A DNA stretch of 64,000 nucleotides, from the NCBI RefSeq assembly GCF_028551275.1, contig NZ_CP117025.1, forward strand, positions 2,968,001-3,032,000. Direction: 5' to 3'. The notes under the pieces were generated by a model that was not told the DNA's origin, ran no database searches, and worked only from the letters and a program-made list of their open reading frames with translations. This document shows, piece by piece, positions 6,979-15,573 of the stretch. Source of the stretch: Sphingomonas hankookensis. Its GTDB lineage: Bacteria > Pseudomonadota > Alphaproteobacteria > Sphingomonadales > Sphingomonadaceae. Made by a program: the position numbers and the translations under genes. Within the stretch, counting starts at the first letter, position 1; each line of letters begins with the position of its first letter.

Positions 6979-9114
6979 TCAATAGCTGACCCGCACCGTG
7001 CCCAGCACCGTGCGCGGGGCGATGAAATATCCCTGGTCGAAATTGATCGCGCTCAGCGCCTTGGCATCGTTGACGTTGCGGACATTGACGCCCAGCGACA
7101 GGCGCGGCGTCAGTTCGTAGCGCGCCATCAGATCGACCGTGGCATAGCCGTCCTGCGTGATCCGCACCGGCTGTCCCGTGGTCGCGGTGACGCCGGGTTC
7201 GAGGTACATGCGGCTCTGGTACTGGCTTGACGCGCCGACCTTGAGCGCAGGCAACACCTGCGGCTGCCACACGATGTTCAGCCGCCCGGTGTTGCGCGGC
7301 ACGAAGGTGCGCACCGGCTGGTCGTCGTTGCCACGGATGCGCATCGCGGTGAAGCCGCCGGTCGCCTGCAGCCCCGGTGCGATCTGTCCGCTGACCTCCA
7401 GCTCGATCCCGCGTGAGGTGGCGTCGACGCCGCGATAAAGGGTCTGACCGATCGTCGGATCGAAACCGGCGGCTTCGGCGGTATTCTTCTGCCGCGCCTG
7501 GAACAGCGCGACGCTGGCGTTCAGCCGGCCGCCCAGCCATTCGCCCTTCACCCCGGCCTCGATATTGTCGCCCTCGATCGGATCGATCAGGCGGCGATTG
7601 ACGTCGGTCTGGGTCTGCGGGTTGAAGATCGTTGCGAAGCTCGCATAGGCGCTGATCGTGCCGGTCAGGTCATAGGTCGCCCCGACGAACGGCAGGAAGC
7701 GCGCGCGGTCGTAATTGGTCGGCGCGGTATAGGACACGCCCTCGCTGAACGCGCGGGTGGCGTTGGCCCCGACCATGATCTTGAGCGGATCGGCGGGGTT
7801 CAGCCGGATCAGGCCATAGACCGTCTCACGCCGCAGATGCGTGTCGAGGCTGCGGTCGAACGCCGGGAAATTCGGTTCGGGGAACGAGCCGTCGAACCCG
7901 CTGAACAACGGCAACGACACGCCGATCGCCGCGAAATCATAGGCCGAATCCTGCGTGTAGCGCTGCGCCGACCGGTTCGCGCCGAACATCACGTCATGCG
8001 ACCGACCGAATAGCGACACGGTGCCGCTGACATTGCCGTCGATCGTCAGGTTGCGGGCGAACGACCGGAACTTGCCGGGATAGCTGACGATGCCGAGGCC
8101 GGTCGCGCGATCCGGCGCACCGTTGATCTCGTTGGGCAGTTGCTCCCCATAGACGTAGAACAGCTTGTCGTCCTCGTCGATCGCGCGGCGCTGGACCGAC
8201 AGCCTGGCGGTCCAGTTGCCGAAGCGGTGGGTCACGTCACCGAAGATTTGACGGTCGGTCACGTTGAAGCTCGACCAGTCGGGCGAGCTGTTGGTCGAGC
8301 GGGCATAATCGATCCGGCTGCCGTCGCTGTAATAGAGCGGCAGGGCGCCCCACATCGCCGCGCGGCTCTTGTGATTCTGATGGCCATAGCCGGCGCTGAC
8401 GACGGTATCGGGGCCGAGGTCCGCCTCGGCGATGCCATAGCCGGTCCAGCGGGTCAGGCCGTAGCGGTCGAGATAGCTGTCGGTGTCGAGATACGATCCG
8501 ACCGCGCGGGCGCGGACCGATCCACTGCGGGTCAGCGGCACGCTGAGATCGCCGTCGAGCCGCAGATTGTCGAACGAGCCATATTGCACGCTGGCCGAGG
8601 CGGCGAGGTCGCGGGTCGGGCGCTTGCGGATGAAGTTGATCACCGCCGACGGATTGCCGGTCGACGACAACAGCCCCGGCGCGCCGCGCACCACCTCGAT
8701 CCGGTCGTACATCGCGGTGTCGATCGACCCGTTCTGGATGCCGAACGGGAATGGCAGGCCGACGCCGTCGACCTGGAACGTCTGGATGTCGAAGCCGCGC
8801 GCCGAATAATAGAAGCGGTCGGTTTCCTGTGCCTGCACGTTCACGCCCGGAACGGTCGCCAGCAGCGCGTTGATGTCGTTGAGCTGGAAATCCTCGATGT
8901 GCGCGCGGGTCACCACGCTGACCGATTGCGGCGTTTCGCGCAGCGACAGCGGCAGGCGGGTCGCGGTGCTCTGCGCCTTGACCGCATAGTCGTCGCTCCC
9001 TTCGGTCCGGGTGCCGGTGACGACGATTTCCTCGGCACGCTGCTGCGGATCGTCGGAGGCAGCGGGAGTCGGGGTCAGCGCGGTTGCGGCAAGAAGGACG
9101 GCGAAAGGCGACAT
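6979..9114 (-). CDS. TonB-dependent siderophore-type receptor
   Basis: This 711-residue outer-membrane receptor has a short signal peptide (MSPFAVLLAATALTPTPAAS) and a TonB box region (EEIVVTGTRTE). A plug domain follows (LRETPQSVSVVTRAHIEDF, YYSARGFDIQTFQVDGVGLP, IEVVRGAPGLL), then a 22-strand barrel ending in VLGTVRVSY with terminal aromatic Tyr. The plug motifs are those of the TonB-dependent siderophore receptor group (FhuE/FoxA-like). It probably imports an Fe(III)-siderophore using TonB energy. No STN domain is present. The 100 bases upstream contain the palindrome TTGCTATTGCAA (9190-9201), a possible iron-regulatory site. Confidence 0.92.
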   Translation of the reverse strand: MSPFAVLLAATALTPTPAASDDPQQRAEEIVVTGTRTEGSDDYAVKAQSTATRLPLSLRETPQSVSVVTRAHIEDFQLNDINALLATVPGVNVQAQETDRFYYSARGFDIQTFQVDGVGLPFPFGIQNGSIDTAMYDRIEVVRGAPGLLSSTGNPSAVINFIRKRPTRDLAASASVQYGSFDNLRLDGDLSVPLTRSGSVRARAVGSYLDTDSYLDRYGLTRWTGYGIAEADLGPDTVVSAGYGHQNHKSRAAMWGALPLYYSDGSRIDYARSTNSSPDWSSFNVTDRQIFGDVTHRFGNWTARLSVQRRAIDEDDKLFYVYGEQLPNEINGAPDRATGLGIVSYPGKFRSFARNLTIDGNVSGTVSLFGRSHDVMFGANRSAQRYTQDSAYDFAAIGVSLPLFSGFDGSFPEPNFPAFDRSLDTHLRRETVYGLIRLNPADPLKIMVGANATRAFSEGVSYTAPTNYDRARFLPFVGATYDLTGTISAYASFATIFNPQTQTDVNRRLIDPIEGDNIEAGVKGEWLGGRLNASVALFQARQKNTAEAAGFDPTIGQTLYRGVDATSRGIELEVSGQIAPGLQATGGFTAMRIRGNDDQPVRTFVPRNTGRLNIVWQPQVLPALKVGASSQYQSRMYLEPGVTATTGQPVRITQDGYATVDLMARYELTPRLSLGVNVRNVNDAKALSAINFDQGYFIAPRTVLGTVRVSY

Positions 9115-9189
9115 TGCGAAACATTCCCTGTGATGTTTCGCGTGCCGCTACGCCGGGCTTATCGCTTTTGCAAGTGACTATCAGTAACT

Positions 9190-9201
9190 TTGCTATTGCA
9201 A
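9190..9201. promoter_or_regulatory. Palindromic TTGC-n4-GCAA element upstream of the siderophore receptor
   Basis: TTGCTATTGCAA lies 76 bases upstream of the receptor start, with a second half-like TTGCAAG at 9169-9175. Alphaproteobacterial Fur-family sites are often built of TGCAA/TTGCA halves. The position is suitable for an operator, but the match is short and was not scored. Confidence 0.3.
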
Positions 9202-9618
9202 CTATGTCGCATCGCCTAGAAATCGACCGAGCACGACCACCGCCTGCCGCTCGAGCCCCAGCCGCCGGTAAAATGCCAGCGCCCCCGCATTGTCCTCACG
9301 CACCATCAACTGGACCTTGGGGACCGATCGGGCGCACAGCCAATGTTCGGCCGCGTGGAACAGCGCGGTGCCGATCCCCTGCCCCTGCAACGCCGGTCGG
9401 ACCGCCAGATAATAGACCCAGCCGCGATGCCCGTCCTGCCCGACCATCACGCTGCCGACCGGTATCCCGTCGTGCCGGGCGACGAGGATGGTCGAGCTTT
9501 CCCCCGCAAGCGCCCGCGCGAAATCGGCGGCAGGATCGTTCCACGGCCGGGTCAGGGCGCAGGCGTGCCACAGCGCGACGACCGCTGCGGCATCGTCCGG
9601 CGTCGCGTCGTCGATCAC
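9202..9618 (-). CDS. GNAT-family N-acetyltransferase
   Basis: The protein has about 138 residues and carries the GNAT core. VYYLAVRPALQGQGIGTALF is beta-4 plus the acetyl-CoA pyrophosphate loop (Q/RxxGxG/A), and VREDNAGALAFYRRLGLER is the C-terminal beta-5/alpha-4 region. The substrate is unknown. The start is a GTG whose last bases overlap the stop of the upstream lipoprotein gene (GTGA, 9615-9618), implying translational coupling. A longer frame to 9894 is antisense-like sequence inside the upstream gene and was not used. Confidence 0.85.
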   Translation of the reverse strand: MIDDATPDDAAAVVALWHACALTRPWNDPAADFARALAGESSTILVARHDGIPVGSVMVGQDGHRGWVYYLAVRPALQGQGIGTALFHAAEHWLCARSVPKVQLMVREDNAGALAFYRRLGLERQAVVVLGRFLGDAT

Positions 9619-10502
9619 CGGGCGATGCAGGTGCTGCCCGCCCATAGCGCGCTGACATTGTCCTTGGCGTCGTACAGCCCCGACAGGCCGCCGCTGCTGA
9701 ATTCGCGACCCAGGCTCGTTTCCTCGACCGGCGCGTCGATCACCGATTCGACATCGGCGCGCTTCGAGCCGATGCCGACGCCGCCCATCGTCGTCAGCCC
9801 GCGTCCGCGCGCCGACCACCCGACGAAGCGGCCCTCCTGGAAATACACCGCGATGCGCGGATAGGTGGCGATGTCCAGCGGACCTTCGCCGCAATCGGCG
9901 TTGCGCGATCCCTCGGGCAGCGTCTGAGTTGCCGCCTCGACCACGCGCAGCACGATGTCGGCGGGCGCGCCGAACGACAGCGCGCGGCTGCTGGCCCCGG
10001 CCACCGTCTGCAACCCGTCAGGGGCGAGGCTCAGCGCGATCGCGTTGCGCGCCGCCGCCTCTGCCCCCGCCGGCGCATCGCAGCGGACGAGGCGCGCCGG
10101 GCCATCGACCCCGGTCAGTCCCAGATTGCCACCGCTGCCCAGCGCCAGGCGATAGCGCCGCTGTTCGGTGATGCCGCTCCGGTCGCCGATCACGTCGACA
10201 TCGACCGCGCCGGCCTCGGCCGCCGTGATCGCGCGGGTCGGCAGATCACGGTCGCCGATGCGCAGCGCATTGGCGGCGATGACGGTGCGGTTGGCGCCGG
10301 GGGTCGTCGCGGCACAGGCGGTGCCGTCGCTATCCCATGTACCGACGAAGCGGGTCGGGATGGTCACCAGCGCCTCGGGCGTCGGCGTGGGGCTTGGCAG
10401 GACCGGTTCGTCCGACTGGGTCAGGTTGACCGACGTCGCCGCGTCGTCACCCTGGCTGCATCCGGCCAGCATCGCCAGCATGACCGTCGTCCAACGCCGC
10501 AT
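9615..10502 (-). CDS. Predicted lipoprotein of unknown function
   Basis: The protein has 295 residues and begins MRRWTTVMLAMLAGCSQGDD, a signal peptide with lipobox LAGC. A Pro/Thr linker (PVLPSPTPTPE) follows. Next comes a domain with VTIPTRFVGTWDSDGTACA, typical of small beta-barrel lipoproteins. A second part has YPRIAVYFQEGRFVGWSARG and GVGIGSKRADVESVI, resembling the beta-rich half of SmpA/OmlA-like or DUF-type periplasmic domains. That resemblance is weak. It is coupled to the GNAT gene by a four-base overlap. It is probably outer-membrane or periplasm anchored. Confidence 0.7.
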   Translation of the reverse strand: MRRWTTVMLAMLAGCSQGDDAATSVNLTQSDEPVLPSPTPTPEALVTIPTRFVGTWDSDGTACAATTPGANRTVIAANALRIGDRDLPTRAITAAEAGAVDVDVIGDRSGITEQRRYRLALGSGGNLGLTGVDGPARLVRCDAPAGAEAAARNAIALSLAPDGLQTVAGASSRALSFGAPADIVLRVVEAATQTLPEGSRNADCGEGPLDIATYPRIAVYFQEGRFVGWSARGRGLTTMGGVGIGSKRADVESVIDAPVEETSLGREFSSGGLSGLYDAKDNVSALWAGSTCIAR

Positions 10503-10575
10503 CCCGTGTCTCCCGCTGCAAACTCGTCGCAAGACTGCCGCAAATGCGCCGCTTCGAAAAGAGGTGACGCGTCGG

Positions 10576-11205
10576 TCAGTGCGGGACGGTCGCCGCGTCG
10601 ACCGCCGGCACATTGTCATTGGCGGCGGCCGGTGGCGGCAGGGTAGCGAAATAGGCCTTGGCCGGCATCTCGATCACCGTGACCCGGCCGGCATTGGCCT
10701 GTTCGACCGACTGGATGAAGGAGCGCGGCTTCTTCATCAGCTTCTTGTCCTCGACCACGCTCAGCCCCGAGCGCCGCGCGGCTTCGGCGACGAAATGCAC
10801 GCAGTTGCGGCGGTTGAGATTATAGTGCGAATCGCCCTTCTCGCCCCATTCGTCGATCAGCGAACGGATCGATGCATATTGCGCGTCGGTCAGCACGACC
10901 GAGAAATGCGCGTTGCTCTTGGCGATATAGGACGGCTTGGGCCGATCGATCATGCCGCCGACCGACCCCATCAGCAACGCCGGCGTGATCGCCTTTGCGG
11001 TAAAGCCATAGCTTTCGTTCACCGCCGACCCACCGGCATCGGGCGCACCCGAAAAGGTGAAGAAGGCATGGGGAAAATTCTGCCCGAATTCCTGCGACCA
11101 GAAGGTGATCGTCACCGCCGCCTGTGCCGGGACGACGCTGCCCATCGCCAGCAGCAACAGCGCGAGACCGCGCAGCAGGGTACGGAACAGGCGTTGGGTC
11201 GTCAT
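10576..11205 (-). CDS. Secreted protein with Cys/His-type papain-like motif, function unknown
   Basis: The protein has 209 residues. The signal peptide is MTTQRLFRTLLRGLALLLLAMG...AQA. The mature domain includes ITFWSQEFGQNFPHAFFTF near the N-terminus and YNLNRRNCVHFVAEAARRSG near residue 135. A conserved His followed later by an N-C-[VT]-x-F/H segment is typical of NlpC/P60- or DUF4105-like papain-fold proteins, so a peptidase or amidase is possible but unproven. The second of two in-frame ATGs was chosen because GAGGGG precedes it. There is no clear operon partner. Confidence 0.66.
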   Translation of the reverse strand: MTTQRLFRTLLRGLALLLLAMGSVVPAQAAVTITFWSQEFGQNFPHAFFTFSGAPDAGGSAVNESYGFTAKAITPALLMGSVGGMIDRPKPSYIAKSNAHFSVVLTDAQYASIRSLIDEWGEKGDSHYNLNRRNCVHFVAEAARRSGLSVVEDKKLMKKPRSFIQSVEQANAGRVTVIEMPAKAYFATLPPPAAANDNVPAVDAATVPH

Positions 11206-11279
11206 GGCCCCCCTCATACCAATGGCGGCGCATCGGGACCACCCGACACGCCGCCCGAACCGTACCGTTAGCGTGGGCG

Positions 11280-11555
11280 TCAGTCGTTACCGGCGAGCTT
11301 GGCTTCCTGTTCCTCGTCATAGCCCGACGACGGCGCCGGACCGTCGCTGCCCGGCACCGTCGCGGAGATCGGGTCCGATGCATCCATCGATTCGTCCAGC
11401 CCGCGATCGAGCCGGGCATCGGCGTCGTCGAGGTCGCCGGTCACGTCGCCGGCATCGCCCTGTGCCGGGGTCTTCGCTTCGCTCTCCCGCCCGTCGGGGG
11501 CGACCGACAGCGAATCCAGCGCCTTGTCGTCGATACCGTTGATGTCGTTGGTCAT
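11280..11555 (-). CDS. Small acidic hypothetical protein
   Basis: This 91-residue protein is strongly acidic and rich in Asp, Gly, Ala and Ser (DVTGDLDDADARLD, SDGPAPSSGYDEEQEAK). It is probably disordered and has no membrane segment. AAGGAG lies eight bases upstream of the ATG at 11555. A GTG nine bases further upstream sits on top of the ribosome-binding site and was rejected. Similar short acidic proteins are common in sphingomonads; no function is known to me. Confidence 0.62.
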   Translation of the reverse strand: MTNDINGIDDKALDSLSVAPDGRESEAKTPAQGDAGDVTGDLDDADARLDRGLDESMDASDPISATVPGSDGPAPSSGYDEEQEAKLAGND

Positions 11556-11615
11556 GTCCCTCACTCCTTCCCCGCTCCAACGAAACGACCGCGCCCGGCG
11601 TTCCGCGCAAACGAA

Positions 11616-11643
11616 AAGGCCCGGCAGTCGCCTGCCGGGCCTT
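11616..11643 (-). terminator. Rho-independent terminator after the Bax-inhibitor-1 gene
   Basis: A ten-base-pair stem GGCCCGGCAG/CTGCCGGGCC with a four-base loop is extended by A-T pairs. On the minus strand it is followed by TTTTCG. It lies 26 bases past the stop of the minus-strand membrane-protein gene. Confidence 0.8.
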
Positions 11644-11669
11644 CGCGATTGTTGCCGAGAACCTTGGGA

Positions 11670-12410
11670 TCAGTCGCGGTTGCCGAGGAACGACAACAGG
11701 AACTGGAACATGTTCACGAAGTCGAGATACAGCGACAGGGCACCCATGATGACAGCCTTGCCCGCGAAATCGGTGCCGGCGACCTGGAAATACATCGCCT
11801 TGATCCGCTGCGTGTCAAAGGCGGTCAGACCGGCGAACAGCAGCACGCCGACCGCGCTGATGACCAAGCTGAACATGCCCGACTGGAAGAACAGGTTCAG
11901 CAGCGACGCCACGATCAGGCCGACGACGCCCATGATCAGGAACGTGCCGAACCCGGTCAAGTCACGCTTGGTCGTGTAGCCATAGAGGCTGAGCGACAGG
12001 AACGCGGTGGCGGTCGCGAAGAAGGTCAGCGCGATCGACGGCCCGGTATAGCGCAGGAAGATCGTCGACATCGACAGACCCATGATCGCCGCGAACGCCC
12101 AGAACAGCCCCTGCGCCGCGCCGGTCGACAGGCGGTTGATGCCGAAGCCCAGCACCATCACGAAGATCAGGGGCGAGAAGATGATGAGGTATTTGAGCAG
12201 CCCCGGCTGGTAGAACACGGCCGCCGCCGGCGAGGTGTCACCACCCCACGAGAACAACAGCGCGACGATGCCGGTCAACAGCACGCCCGAAGCCATGTAG
12301 TTGTACACCGAGAGCATGTAGGACCGCAGCCCCGCATCCCGCGCCATGTCGGTGGTACGGTTACGGGTAATCGGTGCGGCCGTCGTCCGGGGATCGGACC
12401 AGTTCGCCAT
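11670..12410 (-). CDS. Bax inhibitor-1 / YccA-family inner membrane protein
   Basis: This 246-residue protein has seven hydrophobic helices, for example LLTGIVALLFSW, YLIIFSPLIFVMVLGFGI and FLIMGVVGLIVASLLNLFF. The family signature near the C-terminus is TAFDTQRIKAMY followed by IMGALSLYLDFVNMFQFLL, with the di-aspartyl region of BI-1 pH-sensitive channels. E. coli YccA interacts with FtsH; bacterial BI-1 members are Ca2+-leak-type proteins. The start at 12410 has GAGGAG seven bases upstream, and the longer frame lacks this. A terminator follows the gene. Confidence 0.92.
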   Translation of the reverse strand: MANWSDPRTTAAPITRNRTTDMARDAGLRSYMLSVYNYMASGVLLTGIVALLFSWGGDTSPAAAVFYQPGLLKYLIIFSPLIFVMVLGFGINRLSTGAAQGLFWAFAAIMGLSMSTIFLRYTGPSIALTFFATATAFLSLSLYGYTTKRDLTGFGTFLIMGVVGLIVASLLNLFFQSGMFSLVISAVGVLLFAGLTAFDTQRIKAMYFQVAGTDFAGKAVIMGALSLYLDFVNMFQFLLSFLGNRD

Positions 12411-12526
12411 TGTAAACTCCTCTTCCCGGCACACATGCCGGATGGTCGAAATATCGTCTGCATAACGCACGAATTCAAGGCAAACGCCGCCAGCAACACT
12501 TTGTTACGGCCCCGAGGAGAATCCGC

Positions 12527-13078
12527 TTGCACCGGCTGTTCGTAGCACTTCGCCCACCCCCGCCCATGCGCCGGAAATTGCTCGACATCATGGACGGCGT
12601 CGACGGCGCGCGGTGGCAGGACGAGGATCAGCTCCACGTCACGCTCCGCTATATCGGCGAGGTCGAGCGGCCGATGGCGGAGGATATCGCCACCGCGTTG
12701 CAGGCGGTCCACGCCCCCGCGCTCGACCTGGCGCTGTCCGGAGTCGGGCGGTTCGATACCGGCTCGCGGGGTCGGGCGCTCTGGGCCGGCGTCACCCCGC
12801 AGGACGCGGTCGCGGCGCTGCATTGCAAGGTCGACCATGCCCTCGTCCGCCTGGGGCTACCGCTCGAGGGGCGAGCGTTCCTGCCGCACATCACGCTCGC
12901 CCGACTCAATCGCGGGTCGGGACCGGTCGATGCGTTCCTTGCCGAACAGGGCGGGCTGCGGTCGCCACCGATGCGCTTCGACCATCTGGTCCTGTACGAA
13001 AGCCACCTGGCCCCGGACGGCGCATGGTATGAACCCGTCGTCCGCTATCCGCTGTCGTCACCCCTGCCCCGAACCTGA
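12527..13078 (+). CDS. thpR: RNA 2',3'-cyclic phosphodiesterase (2H family)
   Basis: The protein has 183 residues and both tetrapeptides of the 2H phosphoesterase fold: HVTL (His37) and HITL (His121). The N-terminus (LFVALRPPPPMRRKL) and the order of elements match ThpR/LigT, which opens 2',3'-cyclic phosphates and can ligate tRNA halves in vitro. The start is TTG, supported by GAGGAGA six bases upstream and by alignment to the family N-terminus. It stands alone, divergent from the Bax-inhibitor-1 gene. Confidence 0.9.
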   Translation: MHRLFVALRPPPPMRRKLLDIMDGVDGARWQDEDQLHVTLRYIGEVERPMAEDIATALQAVHAPALDLALSGVGRFDTGSRGRALWAGVTPQDAVAALHCKVDHALVRLGLPLEGRAFLPHITLARLNRGSGPVDAFLAEQGGLRSPPMRFDHLVLYESHLAPDGAWYEPVVRYPLSSPLPRT

Positions 13079-13167
13079 ACGCAAGCCTGTCGTTTCGTTC
13101 ATGAAACCGTCATGCCGGGGATGCGTGAAAGGGCCAAGTCAGGAATACGGACGAAAGGAAGAATCCC

Positions 13168-13500
13168 ATGCGCAACATCATGATGGCGCTCGCCGCTGCC
13201 TCGCTGCTGGCTCCGGTCGGCCCGACCTTCTCGAAGCACGGCATTTCGGTCGGCAAGACCGAAGCGGAGGCACAGCGTCGCTACAAGTATCGCGAATGGC
13301 GCGGTCGTGACGGTCGTCGCTATTGCCGCCGTGAGAACGGCACCACCGGTCTGGTCGTCGGCGGCGTCGCCGGCGCGCTGGTCGGTCGCACGATCGACAC
13401 CCGCGGCGACCGTACGCTCGGCACGCTGCTCGGCGCCGGCGCGGGCGCGCTGGCCGGTCGCGAGATCGAGCGCAGCGGCAGCCGTGGCCGTTGCCGTTGA
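13168..13500 (+). CDS. Glycine-zipper 2TM-domain secreted protein
   Basis: The protein has 110 residues: a signal peptide (MRNIMMALAAASLLAPVG), then a basic Tyr/Arg region (YKYREWRGRDGRRYCRRENG). The glycine zipper comes in two halves, TGLVVGGVAGALVG and LGTLLGAGAGALAGREIE. This is the Rickettsia 17-kDa-antigen-like glycine zipper 2TM domain, found in outer-membrane or periplasmic proteins of unclear function. AAAGGAAG precedes the ATG and a terminator follows at 13527-13560. Confidence 0.85.
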   Translation: MRNIMMALAAASLLAPVGPTFSKHGISVGKTEAEAQRRYKYREWRGRDGRRYCRRENGTTGLVVGGVAGALVGRTIDTRGDRTLGTLLGAGAGALAGREIERSGSRGRCR

Positions 13501-13526
13501 ACCATATACGGTTTGACGAATTCTGA

Positions 13527-13560
13527 AGGGGCGGGTCCGGCGACGGGCCTGCCCCTTTTT
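13527..13560 (+). terminator. Rho-independent terminator after the glycine-zipper gene
   Basis: AGGGGC pairs with GCCCCT, with further imperfect pairing of GGGTCCG and CGGGCCT around a GCGA loop. TTTTT follows on the plus strand. Confidence 0.75.
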
Positions 13561-13579
13561 CATTGGCAAAGGTTTCCGC

Positions 13580-14005
13580 ATGATCCGCAGTGCATCCGCC
13601 CGCTACGAAGGTCTCGGCAAGGACGGCAAGGGCCACGTATCGACCCAGTCGGGCGTGCTGTCCGACCAGCAATATGGCTTCAACACCCGTTTCGAGGACG
13701 GCAAGGGCACCAACCCCGAGGAGCTTATCGCCGCCGCCCATGCCAGCTGCTTCACCATGGCGCTGAGCTTCGCGCTGGCCGGCGCGGGCTTCACCGACGG
13801 CACGCTGGAGACGACCGCCAAGGTCACGCTCGACAAGGATGGCGACGGGTTCAAGGTCAGCAAGTCGGCGCTGACGCTGACCGCCAACGTGCCGGGCATC
13901 GATCAGGCGAAGTTCGAGGAGATCGCGGCGGGTGCCAAGGCCGGCTGCCCGATTTCGAAGCTGCTCAATGCCGAGATCACGCTGGAGCATACTCTGACGG
14001 CATGA
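13580..14005 (+). CDS. OsmC-family peroxiredoxin
   Basis: The protein has 141 residues and the OsmC fold. The redox-active cysteines are Cys57 (AAAHASCFTMALS) and Cys123 (AGCPISKLLN), and the GTNPEELIAAAHA motif is present. OsmC subfamily proteins reduce organic hydroperoxides with thiols. The N-terminus IRSASARYEGLGKDGKG and the overall length match the OsmC branch rather than Ohr. It lies alone on the plus strand and is followed by a GC hairpin. Confidence 0.92.
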   Translation: MIRSASARYEGLGKDGKGHVSTQSGVLSDQQYGFNTRFEDGKGTNPEELIAAAHASCFTMALSFALAGAGFTDGTLETTAKVTLDKDGDGFKVSKSALTLTANVPGIDQAKFEEIAAGAKAGCPISKLLNAEITLEHTLTA

Positions 14006-14010
14006 AGATC

Positions 14011-14035
14011 GGGAGGGGGAGATCCGCCCCCTCCC
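14011..14035. terminator. GC hairpin after osmC-like gene
   Basis: GGGAGGGGG pairs perfectly with CCCCCTCCC around a seven-base loop, five bases after the osmC-like stop. There is no T-run, so it may act as a weak terminator or 3' mRNA stabiliser. Confidence 0.5.
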
Positions 14036-14036
14036 C

Positions 14037-14070
14037 GTCACTCCGGACTTGATCCGGGGTCCCGCTTCTT
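14037..14070. repeat. Family A repeat, intact left arm with decayed right arm
   Basis: The left arm matches family A with one change (GTCACTCC for GTCACCCC). A degenerate right-arm remnant (GGCGGAACCCCGG) is seen at 14089-14101. It lies between the osmC-like gene and the glycosyltransferase. Confidence 0.75.
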
Positions 14071-14193
14071 CTGCAATGTCGGAAGGCAGGCGGAACCCCG
14101 GCGACGACCTCTTGGGGGCCTTATCCGTTCGGGGTCAGCGCGGATCGTCGTTTTCGCGAAGCCTTCACCCTTTTCGCGCTACAGGATGCGGCG

Positions 14194-15363
14194 ATGTTAC
14201 GCGTCCTGACCCTCGCCACCCTGTTCCCCGATGCGGTACGGCCCAATTTCGGCGTGTTCGTCGAACGGCAGACGCTGGGGCTGGCAGCGCTCGACGATGT
14301 GGCGGTCCATGTCGTCGCCCCGCTGGGCCTGCCACCCTTCCCGCTCGCGCTCCACCCGACCTATCGCGCGCTCTCGCGGTTGCCGGAACGGGAGGGTTGG
14401 AAAGGATTGCCCGTCGACCGGCCACGCTTCCTCAACCTGCCCGCGACACAGGGGCGGTTTCATGTCGCGGCGCTGGTCCGGCGACTTGGTCCCCATCTGA
14501 CGCGACTGCGCGATACCTTTCCGTTCGACGTCATCGACGCGGAATTCTTCTTCCCCGACGGCCCCGCCGCCGTCGAACTGGGCCGGCACTTCGGCGTGCC
14601 GGTATCGATCAAGGCACGCGGGGCGGATATCCATCACTGGGGCCATGCACCGGCCACCGCCGCGCAGGTCCGCGCCGCGGGACGAGCCGCCGATGGGCTG
14701 CTGGCGGTGTCGCAATCGATGGCCGACGACATCGCCGCCGCCGGGATCGACCGGCCGGTGCGCGTCCATCGCACCGGGATCGACCGCAGCCGCTTCGGCA
14801 CGATCGACCGCGCCACCGCCCGTGAGCGGCTGGGCATCACCGGACCGCTGGTCGTGTCGCTGGGCGCGCTGATCCCGCGCAAGGGGCATCGCATCGTGCT
14901 GGAGGCGGTGGCGGCGCTGCCGGGCGTCGGGCTGTGGATCGTCGGCGGCGGGCCGGATCAGGCGGCGCTGGCGGCGCGGATTGCGGAACTGGGCATCGCC
15001 GATCGGGTCCGGCTGTGCGGGGCGATGCCGCATGGCGACCTGCCCGACCTGCTGGCGGCGGCCGATGTGATGGCGCTGGCGTCGTCGTCGGAAGGGCTGG
15101 CGAATGCCTGGGTCGAGGCGCTGGCCAGCGGCACGCCGATCGTCATTCCCGATGCCGGCGCCGCGCGGGAGGTCGTGACGGCGCCCGCCGCCGGACGAAT
15201 CGTGGCGCGCGACGCGAGCGCCTTTGCGCAGGGGATCGCGGCGATCCTGTCGCAGCCGGTCGACCGCCAGGCGACGCAGACGGTGGTCGAGGCGTTTAGC
15301 TGGGAGCGCAACGCGCTGGAACTGTGCGAGCATTTGCTGGGGTTGGTGGCAGCTCGGCGGTGA
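14194..15363 (+). CDS. GT4-type glycosyltransferase
   Basis: This 389-residue GT-B fold protein has an N-terminal acceptor domain starting MLRVLTLATLFPDAVRPNFG and a C-terminal nucleotide-sugar domain. The C-terminal domain has VVSLGALIPRKGH, LWIVGGGPDQ, DLLAAADVMALASSSEGLANAWVEALASGTP and VVTAPAAGRIV. The E-x7-E region (SSEGLANAWVEAL) is typical of GT4. It probably builds a polysaccharide, lipid or capsule sugar; donor and acceptor cannot be read from sequence. It has no glycan-cluster neighbours here. Confidence 0.88.
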   Translation: MLRVLTLATLFPDAVRPNFGVFVERQTLGLAALDDVAVHVVAPLGLPPFPLALHPTYRALSRLPEREGWKGLPVDRPRFLNLPATQGRFHVAALVRRLGPHLTRLRDTFPFDVIDAEFFFPDGPAAVELGRHFGVPVSIKARGADIHHWGHAPATAAQVRAAGRAADGLLAVSQSMADDIAAAGIDRPVRVHRTGIDRSRFGTIDRATARERLGITGPLVVSLGALIPRKGHRIVLEAVAALPGVGLWIVGGGPDQAALAARIAELGIADRVRLCGAMPHGDLPDLLAAADVMALASSSEGLANAWVEALASGTPIVIPDAGAAREVVTAPAAGRIVARDASAFAQGIAAILSQPVDRQATQTVVEAFSWERNALELCEHLLGLVAARR

Positions 15364-15410
15364 ATTTAACGGACGCCGTTCGTTCGCCAATCAACAGCAC
15401 CTGCCCCTTC

Positions 15411-15491
15411 GTCACCCCGGGCTTGACCCGGGGTCCCGCTTCTTTTGCCGCACGAAGAAGAAGCGGGACCCCGGATCAAGTCCGGGGTGAC
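15411..15491. repeat. Family A inverted repeat, full copy 2
   Basis: Two arms of about 31 bases pair across a short loop. The left arm reads GGGCTTGACCC where the right arm encodes GGACTTGATCC, so the pair carries wobble or mismatches in the nested hairpin. It lies between the convergent 3' ends of the glycosyltransferase and the Mth938-like gene. Confidence 0.92.
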
Positions 15492-15573
15492 GGTTGTGGT
15501 TGACGGTCGCGCCGATCCATCAGCGTGCGCGCGATCAGGGTGCCGGACTACCGCGTCCCCCTATCGCCCACCC

